In this document: one piece after another, positions 8,165 through 12,764 of the stretch
Position numbering within the stretch: position 1 is the first letter of the stretch
How the letters are laid out: the number at the start of each line of letters is the position of its first letter
Position numbers and translations under genes: made by a program
Notes under the pieces: model-generated
The model's input: only the letters and a program-made list of their open reading frames with translations
What the model was told of the DNA's origin: nothing
Database searches by the model: none
Assembly (NCBI GenBank): GCA_946481495.1
Contig: CAMLNW010000050.1
Location: 1-13,187 of the forward strand
Reading direction: 5' to 3'
Length of the DNA: 13,187 bases
Source of the DNA: an uncultured Actinomycetes bacterium
GTDB lineage: Bacteria > Actinomycetota > Thermoleophilia > Solirubrobacterales > Thermoleophilaceae

Positions 8165-8196
8165 CAGCGCTGAACGTACACCATCCAGGTACTTGG
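8148..8196. promoter_or_regulatory. Pair of GGTAC-centred dyads in the divergent control region
   Basis: TGGGTACCCA (8148-8157) is a perfect 10-base palindrome just inside the first codons of the decarboxylase gene, and CCAGGTACTTGG (8185-8196) is an imperfect palindrome with the same GGTAC centre 38 bases away. They bracket the predicted minus-strand -10 element. They could be operator half-pairs for a regulator of the divergent operons, but two short palindromes can also arise by chance. Confidence 0.25.
8173..8178 (-). promoter_or_regulatory. Candidate -10 element (TACGTT) for leaderless minus operon
   Basis: On the minus strand TACGTT fits the actinobacterial TANNNT pattern and ends 8 bases before the ATG at 8164, so transcription would begin at or next to the start codon. 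A weak -35 candidate, TTACCC, lies 16 bases upstream. The absence of any Shine-Dalgarno sequence before this ATG agrees with a leaderless mRNA. No direct evidence of transcription is available. Confidence 0.4.
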
Positions 8197-8215
8197 GTAA
8201 GTGAATATCTCTAAC

Positions 8216-8243
8216 TTGCGCGGTGTTGGGCAGGTGCTAGGAT
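8216..8243 (+). promoter_or_regulatory. Candidate sigma-70-type promoter for the plus operon
   Basis: TTGCGC (8216-8221) and TAGGAT (8238-8243) are separated by 16 bases and lie about 58 bases before the ATG at 8301. TAGGAT is a good actinobacterial -10 (TANNNT); the -35 keeps the TTG core. A GGAGGG ribosome binding site follows at 8288-8293. This would drive the condensing enzyme, carrier protein and synthetase-like genes together. Confidence 0.5.
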
Positions 8244-8300
8244 CGCGGCCAGTCGCCGCCGGAGGGATGTGGCGACGGATCGCTATCGGAGGGAAGCGAG

Positions 8301-9455
8301 ATGAAGGTCTCAGACGCGACGCTGCGCGATACCGCGCATATGGCCGGAGTGCACTTCGACGGGGACGACGCGCGCGTGCTCGCGGGCCTGCTCTGCGAAG
8401 TCGGCGTCGACATCGTCGAGGCCGGGATCGTGTCGAACGCCGACCGCAGCGAGGTCCCCCTCGTCCAGGCGGTCGTCGACGTCGCCGGGCGCGAGCGGAC
8501 CAAGACGGTGATCCTCGCGCGCTCGCGCGGCCAGGTCGAGGAGGATCTCGACGCCGCGCTGGAGACCGGCGCCGGCAATCTGATGCTGTCGATCCCGACG
8601 TCGCCGACGCACGCGATGCTCAAGCTGCAGACCGACAGCGAGCGCAGGATCATGACACTCGCGGCACGCACGATCGAGCTGGCGAAGTCGGCCGGTTTTT
8701 CGGTGACGTTCAGCGCCGAGGACGGCGCGCGCACCGACCCGGCCTTCCTAGAGCGCTACGTCGCCGCGGGCGCCGAGGCCGGCGCCGACCGCTTCCGGCT
8801 GGCCGAGACCGTCTCGTCGCTGGCGCCGAACGACGTCTCGGTACTGATCGAGCGGCTGGTCGCGGCGGCCGGGCCGACCGAGGTCGAGATGCACTCGCAC
8901 AACATGCTCGGACTCTCGGTCGCCAACGCGCTGGCCGCCGCCGATGCGGGCGCGGCCTGGATCTCCTGCACGATCGACGGCCTCGGAGAGCGTGGCGGCA
9001 ACACGCCGCTGGCGGAGATCCTCTGCGTGTTGAGAGTGCTGCGCGGCGAGGACCGCTTCGACCTGCGGCCGCTGTACGACCTCTCGCGCGAGGCGGCCGC
9101 ACGCGCCGGTTTGCGCTGCAGCGCTACGACCGGTCCGACCGCCGAGCTCAGCTACCAGTACGAGATTCCCGGGCAGGTCCGCAATCCCTCGGCGTTCGAG
9201 CTGCTGCCACCCGAGGAGGTCGGCAACGAGCGCGGCGTGCGGATCGGGTCGCGGCTGAAGCCGGCGCTGCTCGAGGCGTTCCTGTCAGAGGAGGCGCTCG
9301 ACGGCGCCGACGTCGTAGCCGTCACCGAGCGCATCCGCGCCAGCGCCCCCAGCGACAAGCACGTCTGGGACCTCGCGACGCTCGAGGCGCTCGTGCGCAG
9401 TCAACAAAACGAGAGGGAGGTGTCGGTCAATGGAGGGAGTCTGCCCGGAGTGTGA
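8301..9455 (+). CDS. DRE-TIM condensing enzyme, homocitrate/isopropylmalate synthase superfamily
   Basis: A 384-residue TIM-barrel protein of the DRE-TIM metallolyase superfamily. The first strand carries DATLRDT (residues 5-11), whose Arg9 and Asp10 match the catalytic Arg and metal-binding Asp of the usual DTTLRDGEQ. The metal histidines are in EMHSHNMLGLS (H198, H200), and GLGERGGNTPL (from about residue 228) matches the GERaGN loop. The usual GEQ after RD is replaced by TAH, so the acyl-CoA or keto-acid specificity may differ from leuA or homocitrate synthase. The C-terminus is short and no LeuA-type regulatory domain is seen. The ATG at 8301 has GGAGGG 7 bases upstream. It would either build the acidic precursor that enters the carrier pathway or extend an intermediate by aldol-type condensation (inference). 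The end of the gene overlaps the carrier gene by 26 bases. Confidence 0.82.
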   Translation: MKVSDATLRDTAHMAGVHFDGDDARVLAGLLCEVGVDIVEAGIVSNADRSEVPLVQAVVDVAGRERTKTVILARSRGQVEEDLDAALETGAGNLMLSIPTSPTHAMLKLQTDSERRIMTLAARTIELAKSAGFSVTFSAEDGARTDPAFLERYVAAGAEAGADRFRLAETVSSLAPNDVSVLIERLVAAAGPTEVEMHSHNMLGLSVANALAAADAGAAWISCTIDGLGERGGNTPLAEILCVLRVLRGEDRFDLRPLYDLSREAAARAGLRCSATTGPTAELSYQYEIPGQVRNPSAFELLPPEEVGNERGVRIGSRLKPALLEAFLSEEALDGADVVAVTERIRASAPSDKHVWDLATLEALVRSQQNEREVSVNGGSLPGV

Positions 9456-9600
9456 GTTCGATTTCACCACGCCCGAGATGGAGGCTGGTGAGACGCTCGT
9501 CTGTCGTGAGTGTCAGTTGACGCTCCAGGTTCGCGGCCAGGAGGGCAACATGCTCGTCCTCGAGCCGGTCGAGGCGAGCCTCTCCGACTGGGGAGAGTAG
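9430..9600 (+). CDS. lysW: LysW-type amino-group carrier protein, 56 aa
   Basis: A small acidic protein that translates cleanly from ATG 9430 to TAG 9600. It has a zinc ribbon CPEC (C5, C8) and CREC (C25, C28), a compact beta-rich core, and the C-terminal tail SDWGE (residues 52-56), which matches the EDWGE tail of Thermus LysW in a protein of nearly equal length (about 54 residues there). In LysW proteins the gamma-carboxyl of the final Glu forms an isopeptide-like bond with the alpha-amino group of the substrate, and the acidic surface guides LysX, LysZ and LysY. GGGAGG at 9415-9420 lies 9 bases upstream. The gene starts inside the last codons of the condensing enzyme and ends 8 bases before the synthetase-like gene, so all three are probably co-translated. 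Its position apart from lysX/Y/Z, on the opposite strand, is unusual. Function assignment is strong; the carried amino acid is unknown. Confidence 0.93.
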   Translation: MEGVCPECEFDFTTPEMEAGETLVCRECQLTLQVRGQEGNMLVLEPVEASLSDWGE

Positions 9601-9608
9601 GAGCGCAG

Positions 9609-11858
9609 ATGGATCCGACGTACGACGCCGCGGCCGTCGAGGCGCGGCGTCAGCGCGAGTGGCGCGAGCGGGACGTCTACGCCACGCCACCGCCGACACC
9701 GGGACGCCCGGACGCCTACGTGAAGGCCGTCTGCCCGTTCACCTCCGGTCACATCCACGTCGGCCACGTGCGCAGCTACACGATCGCCGACGCCTACGCG
9801 CGCTGGCGGCGGATGTCCGGCGACGCGGTCCTGTTCTCGATCGGCTTCGACGCCTTCGGCCTGCCGGCCGAGCTGGCGGCGATCGCCAACCGGGAGTCGC
9901 CGGCCGACTGGGTCCAGCGCTCCTACGAGTACATGCTCGACCAGTTCGAGCGGATGGGCTTCTCGTTCGACTGGGAACGTGTCTTCGTCAGCTCCGACGA
10001 GGAGCAGTACAGGTGGTCGCAGTGGCTCTTCCTCGCGTTCCTCGACGCGGGCCTGCTCTACCAGGAGGAGGCCAACGTCGACTGGTGCGACAGCTGTCAG
10101 ACCACGCTCGCCTCGCTGCAGGTCGAGGACGGCCGCTGCTGGCGCTGCAACGGCCCGGCGCGCCTGGTCAAGCGCAAGCAGTGGTTCCTGCGCATCAGCG
10201 CCTACATCGAGGAGAACGAGCGCGGCATCGACGCTCACGCCGAGCAGTGGGACAAGCCGGCGCTGACCGCGCAACGGGCGATCCTCGGCCGCATCGACGG
10301 GGTGGAGGTCGACCTGCTTCCGGCCGCCGACGGACTCGATGAGCGATCTGCATCGCCTGGACTGCACGATCATGCAGCGAGCGCGCTGACGTGCTTTACC
10401 GAGCATCGAGACGCGATCGGCCAGGCGCGCTTCGTGGCGATCTCGCCGCGCCATCCGGAGCTCGAGGCGCTGCTCGGCGGTCGCGCCGACGTCCTCGCCG
10501 AGCTCGAGGACGTGCGTCAGGGCGGCTGGCAGCGCGGCGACCGCTCGGCCGAGAGCGTGCCGGCGATCGACACCGGCGTGACCCTGGCCGCGCCCAACGG
10601 CGCTGCCCTGCCGCTCGTCATCTCGCCCGCGGTCGACGGCCGCTACGGTCCGACCGCCGTCCTCGGCATTCCCTCGGCCGACGAGAGCGACGGCGTGATC
10701 GCCCGCCGGCTCGACATCGGCCAGCCCGCGATCCCGGCGCCCTCGACCAACGGAACGCCGCCGCAACCCGCGGTCCGCTACCGCGCTGGCGACTTCGCGA
10801 TCTCGCGTCAGCGCTCCTGGGGCGCGCCGATTCCGATGGTGCACTGCGATGCCTGCGGCGTCGTCCCGGTCGCGAAGGAGGACCTCCCGGTTAGTCTGCC
10901 GCGCGACCTCAAGCCGACCGGCGAGGGCAACCCGCTCGCCGCGCGCGAGGACTTCATGGCGACGACCTGTCCGAGCTGCGGCGGCGACGCCCGTCGCGAG
11001 ACCGACACGCTCGACTGTCACTTTGACGATCTCTGGATGTGGCTGCCGACGTGCGTGCCGAAGGCCGATCGCGGGCAGCGGATGTTCGACCACCCGGAGT
11101 GCGAGCGCTGGCTGCCGGGAGCGATGTTGATCCATGGCGCCGACGGCGGCGGCTACTTCTTCGACCAGCGCGTGACTGCGAAGGCGCTGCGCGACATTGG
11201 CCCGCTCGCCCACCTGACCGACGGCGAGCAGTTCGACGGCGCGGTGATGCACGAGATGGTCACCCAGGACGGTCGCAAGATGAGCAAGCACCTCGGCAAC
11301 GTTGTCGACCCCGACGATCTGATGGGGCGCGTCGGTGCCGATACGACGCGGCTCGCGGTGCTCCACGGCGCACGCCCGTCACGGGCTCTGAACTGGACCG
11401 AGAACGCGGTCCAGTACTGCGGCAAGTTCCTCTCCGACCTGTGGGCGTACGCCGCCGAGCGACTGCCCGGCCCGACGCCAGCCGAGGTTGCCGCCGGTGG
11501 GCTCGATCCCGACGGCGCCGAGCAGCGTCGCAAGCGGCTCGACGGCTGGGTGGCGACCGCCGCCGAGAAGGTCACCGAGGATCTCGAGCGAGTCGAGATG
11601 CAGCGCGCCGTCAAGAACGCGATGCGTCTCTTCGAGCGGATCGAGGAGTTCGACGCCAAGTCCCGTCGCGCCAACCGCGGCGAGCTCGCGACCGGCGACG
11701 CGCGCGCGGTCGCCGATGCGCTGGCCGTCCTCGCCCAGCTGCTGACGCCCTTCGCGCCGCACGTCGGCGAGGAGCTCTGGCTCGCATCCGGCGCGGCCGG
11801 TCCCGCGCCTTGGCCGAGCGGCGTCGAGGCGAAGCTTCGGAAGCCGGTGGCGAGCTAA
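9609..11858 (+). CDS. Leucyl-tRNA-synthetase-like protein, divergent and lacking C-terminal domain
   Basis: A 749-residue class I synthetase paralogue. ATG at 9609 has AGGAG 5 bases upstream and the protein start resembles LeuRS; a longer open frame from 9510 is antisense to nothing useful and overlaps the carrier gene. Seen in order: HIGH-type motif PFTSGHIHVGHVRSYTI (HVGH at 50-53), GFDAFGLPAELAAI, zinc cysteines C160/C163/C177/C180, a shortened editing-like (CP1) region, a second ribbon C413/C416/C454/C457, KMSKH (557-561) instead of KMSKS, and a helical anticodon-type domain. The editing TTRPDT motif reads TEHRDA (264-269), though the aspartates of PSADESD remain. The usual GGxEHAxLHLLYxRF strand is replaced by HGADGGGYFFDQRV. 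The protein stops after APFAPHVGEELW, so the LeuRS C-terminal tRNA-binding domain is absent (family length about 800-880). It is probably not the housekeeping LeuRS; I infer an aminoacyl- or amide-forming role on the pathway product. Confidence 0.85.
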   Translation: MDPTYDAAAVEARRQREWRERDVYATPPPTPGRPDAYVKAVCPFTSGHIHVGHVRSYTIADAYARWRRMSGDAVLFSIGFDAFGLPAELAAIANRESPADWVQRSYEYMLDQFERMGFSFDWERVFVSSDEEQYRWSQWLFLAFLDAGLLYQEEANVDWCDSCQTTLASLQVEDGRCWRCNGPARLVKRKQWFLRISAYIEENERGIDAHAEQWDKPALTAQRAILGRIDGVEVDLLPAADGLDERSASPGLHDHAASALTCFTEHRDAIGQARFVAISPRHPELEALLGGRADVLAELEDVRQGGWQRGDRSAESVPAIDTGVTLAAPNGAALPLVISPAVDGRYGPTAVLGIPSADESDGVIARRLDIGQPAIPAPSTNGTPPQPAVRYRAGDFAISRQRSWGAPIPMVHCDACGVVPVAKEDLPVSLPRDLKPTGEGNPLAAREDFMATTCPSCGGDARRETDTLDCHFDDLWMWLPTCVPKADRGQRMFDHPECERWLPGAMLIHGADGGGYFFDQRVTAKALRDIGPLAHLTDGEQFDGAVMHEMVTQDGRKMSKHLGNVVDPDDLMGRVGADTTRLAVLHGARPSRALNWTENAVQYCGKFLSDLWAYAAERLPGPTPAEVAAGGLDPDGAEQRRKRLDGWVATAAEKVTEDLERVEMQRAVKNAMRLFERIEEFDAKSRRANRGELATGDARAVADALAVLAQLLTPFAPHVGEELWLASGAAGPAPWPSGVEAKLRKPVAS

Positions 11859-11873
11859 GGCTCAGCCACCGGC
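11843..11873. terminator. GC-rich hairpin over the stop codon, likely bidirectional terminator
   Basis: GCCGGTGGC (11843-11851) pairs with GCCACCGGC (11865-11873), and inside them GAGC pairs with GCTC, giving 13 base pairs with one bulged base and the loop TAAG. The loop contains the TAA stop codon of the synthetase-like gene. There is no clear T-run after it on the plus strand; on the minus strand a short TTCC follows. It fits both the end of the plus operon and the end of the small RNA read from the minus strand. Confidence 0.55.
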
Positions 11874-12018
11874 CCGTGTGCCGGACCCTCCATCCGCGTC
11901 CCTCCTACGCGAACACCGCCGGCCGGGGCGGGCACTTGGCCGGAAAGGGTCTTCACACACCATCCCTGCCCTCCAGTCAGGGAGCCGAAGTTTGAGAAAG
12001 TTGGCGTCTCCAAATGGG
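11843..12018 (-). ncRNA. Predicted structured small RNA, copy A (GGAGGG-loop hairpins)
   Basis: Read on the minus strand, about 176 nt from the predicted start near 12018 to the closing hairpin. Helices seen: TTGG/CCAA around 12001-12013; CCCTG/CAGGG (11964-11968 with 11978-11982) with loop ACTGGAGGG; CCGGCC/GGCCGG (11919-11924 with 11938-11943) with a C-rich loop; CGCGT/ACGCG (11895-11899 with 11907-11911) with loop AGGAGGG; CGGA/TCCG (11882-11885 with 11893-11896) with loop TGGAGGG, partly exclusive with the previous one; then the terminator hairpin. Three loops thus present GGAGGG. Copy B keeps the same order of helices with compensating base changes, which argues for a functional RNA. Orientation is set by the promoter at 12025-12054. 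GGA in hairpin loops is known as the CsrA/RsmA binding signal, and GGAGGG also mimics a Shine-Dalgarno sequence; either use is inference. I do not recognise it as a named RNA family. Confidence 0.55.
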
Positions 12019-12024
12019 AACACG

Positions 12025-12054
12025 ACCTTACCCCGGCCCGCGTCGCGATGTCAA
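12025..12054 (-). promoter_or_regulatory. Promoter of small RNA copy A
   Basis: On the minus strand a consensus -35 TTGACA (12049-12054) is followed after 18 bases by TAAGGT (12025-12030), a TANNNT-type -10. The same pair of elements, at nearly the same distance from the same hairpins, occurs in copy B, so both are conserved while the spacer between them is not. Confidence 0.6.
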
Positions 12055-12068
12055 GGGCGATATCGGGA

Positions 12069-12099
12069 TGGACACAACCTTGACCGAGGTGGTTAGCAT
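12069..12099 (+). promoter_or_regulatory. Tentative promoter of the XRE-type gene
   Basis: TGGACA (12069-12074) and TAGCAT (12094-12099) are 19 bases apart, about 31 bases before the ATG at 12130; the spacing is long. A TTGACC at 12080-12085 has no well-placed -10. CCTTGAC (12078-12084) is the inverted partner of GTCAAGG (12050-12056), the -35 region of small RNA A, making a dyad between the divergent transcription units that the encoded regulator might bind. Confidence 0.3.
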
Positions 12100-12129
12100 A
12101 TGCGCGATGGCAGCCAAGGCTAGGGAGCG

Positions 12130-12384
12130 ATGAACAAGCGAACAGAGATCCGAACCGATCTCGGCAAGGCGATCCGTGAGCTGCGTGAGGCGCGCGGGTT
12201 GACTCTTGATGCATTGGCCGCCGAGGCCGGCATGCACACCACTTATCTCTCGCGGATCGAGCGTGCGCACAGCAGCCCGACGTGGGAGAAGATCACGGCC
12301 CTCGCCGACGCGCTCGATCTGCCTGTCTCGGCAATCGCCACGGCTGCCGAGGCGCAGGCCAAGAAGCGCACTAAGAGCTCCTGA
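12130..12384 (+). CDS. XRE-family helix-turn-helix regulator, 84 aa
   Basis: A single-domain DNA-binding protein. Residues 12-66 form a standard HTH_3 (Cro/C1-type) domain: LGKAIRELREARGLTLDALA, then GMHTTYLSRIERAHSSPTWE carrying the recognition helix, and KITALADALDLPVSAI. The tail is short and basic (AKKRTKSS) with no sensor domain. AGGGAG at 12122-12127 lies only 2 bases before ATG 12130, closer than ideal, but no other start fits the domain. The gene sits between the two small-RNA copies: divergent from copy A and tail-to-tail with copy B. That arrangement suggests regulator and RNAs belong together, and the protein may repress the RNA promoters or its own (inference). Orphan XRE proteins of this size also occur as general regulators or antitoxins; no toxin gene is seen nearby. 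Confidence 0.85.
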   Translation: MNKRTEIRTDLGKAIRELREARGLTLDALAAEAGMHTTYLSRIERAHSSPTWEKITALADALDLPVSAIATAAEAQAKKRTKSS

Positions 12385-12406
12385 CCGGCGTCGCTGGCCT
12401 TCTGGA

Positions 12407-12443
12407 GGCCGGCGGCGAAGCGCTCGGCTTCAAGCCGCCGGCC
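12407..12443. terminator. Very stable GC-rich hairpin after the XRE gene
   Basis: GGCCGGCGGC (12407-12416) pairs perfectly with GCCGCCGGCC (12434-12443); inside, GAAGC pairs with GCTTC, leaving an AA bulge and the loop GCTCG. It lies 22 bases after the XRE stop codon and is the counterpart of 11843-11873, with compensating changes in both helix parts. There is no T-run on either side. It could end transcription from both directions. Confidence 0.6.
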
Positions 12444-12589
12444 CGTGACGACCGGCGCCCAGTGGTCCGCGCCCTCCATTCGCGAACCGTCCGGCCGGGC
12501 GGGCGGTGGCCGGATGGGGCCGAGTCGGCACCTTCCCTGCCCTCCTCAGGGGAGCCAGAAGATGAGCTGCTCGATCGTCGCTAGATCGA
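12407..12589 (-). ncRNA. Predicted structured small RNA, copy B (GGAGGG-loop hairpins)
   Basis: About 183 nt on the minus strand from near 12589. Helices: TCGATC/GATCGA near 12571-12589 (in place of TTGG/CCAA in copy A); CCCTG/CAGGG (12535-12539 with 12547-12551) with loop AGGAGGG; GCCG/CGGC near 12519-12529; CCGGCC/GGCCGG (12491-12496 with 12508-12513); CGCG/CGCG (12468-12471 with 12481-12484) with loop AATGGAGGG; GACC/GGTC (12450-12453 with 12464-12467), whose loop has lost the GGA; then the closing hairpin 12407-12443. Two loops present GGAGGG against three in copy A. Helices differ in sequence but not in position, which supports conserved RNA structure. Promoter elements at 12596-12624 set the orientation. 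Role unknown; a regulator-binding or mRNA-pairing RNA is most plausible. Confidence 0.55.
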
Positions 12590-12595
12590 AACACG

Positions 12596-12624
12596 AACTT
12601 ATCCCCTGCTATTGGCGAAGTCAA
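12596..12624 (-). promoter_or_regulatory. Promoter of small RNA copy B
   Basis: On the minus strand TTGACT (12619-12624) and TAAGTT (12596-12601) are separated by 17 bases, the optimal spacing. They align with TTGACA and TAAGGT of copy A. The predicted start is near 12589, right at the first helix of the RNA. Confidence 0.6.
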
Positions 12625-12667
12625 GGGTTCGATCTGTAGCCAAGGAGTAACCATCGAGGGGCCGGGG

Positions 12668-12695
12668 TTTACAAACGTGTGTTCGGTGGTACAGT
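12668..12695 (+). promoter_or_regulatory. Promoter of the Lys/Ala-rich protein gene
   Basis: TTTACA (12668-12673) and TACAGT (12690-12695) are 16 bases apart and would start transcription near 12702, leaving a leader of about 62 bases with AAGGAG at 12748-12753. Among the promoters seen in this window it is one of the closest to the sigma-70 consensus, suggesting strong expression. Confidence 0.55.
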
Positions 12696-12713
12696 TCTAC
12701 TGTCCTTAGAACT
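12691..12713. promoter_or_regulatory. Overlapping dyads at the transcription start
   Basis: ACAGT-TCT-ACTGT (12691-12703) and AGTTCT (12693-12698) with AGAACT (12708-12713) are overlapping inverted repeats covering the -10 element and the predicted start site. This position suits a repressor operator. Which protein would bind is unknown; the adjacent XRE protein is one candidate. Confidence 0.35.
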
Positions 12714-12764
12714 AACAAGCTTTCAACGCATACCCGGAGCCGCCCGGAAGGAGCAACACCCCAG

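Larger units (their letters stand above)
11843..12057. repeat. Diverged duplicated element, copy A
   Basis: This 215-base stretch matches 12407-12627 in order and spacing of landmarks: the long closing hairpin, the CGCGAAC block, CCGGCC with a GGGCGGG-containing loop and GGCCGG, CCCTGCCCTCC followed by CAGGG and AGCC, the ACACGA-CTTA-CCCC block, and GTCAAGGG. Base identity is patchy but helices are preserved, as expected for an old duplication of a structured RNA gene with its promoter. Confidence 0.65.
12407..12627. repeat. Diverged duplicated element, copy B
   Basis: This 221-base counterpart of 11843-12057 includes the closing hairpin, all inner hairpins, the ACACGA-CTTA-CCCC block and GTCAAGGG. 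The two copies are separated by the XRE gene and its leader. There are no target-site duplications or terminal repeats that would suggest a transposable origin. Confidence 0.65.

Noticed and set aside
9513..11366. 617-residue minus-strand open frame antisense to the synthetase-like gene
   Set aside because: Long antisense frames are common in GC-rich DNA with strong third-position bias; the peptide has no recognisable motif, while the plus strand has clear synthetase motifs.
11878..12096. 72-residue plus-strand open frame between the synthetase-like and XRE genes
   Set aside because: It runs through the hairpin series of RNA copy A, lacks a ribosome binding site and has no counterpart frame in copy B.
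11843..12627. Cobalamin, FMN, TPP or glycine riboswitch, SRP RNA or RNase P
   Set aside because: Their conserved core sequences were looked for on both strands and not found; the independent promoter plus closing hairpin fits a free small RNA better than a leader element.
11843..12627. Mobile element or CRISPR array
   Set aside because: Only two diverged copies, no transposase, no terminal inverted repeats or target duplications, no short regular repeats with spacers.
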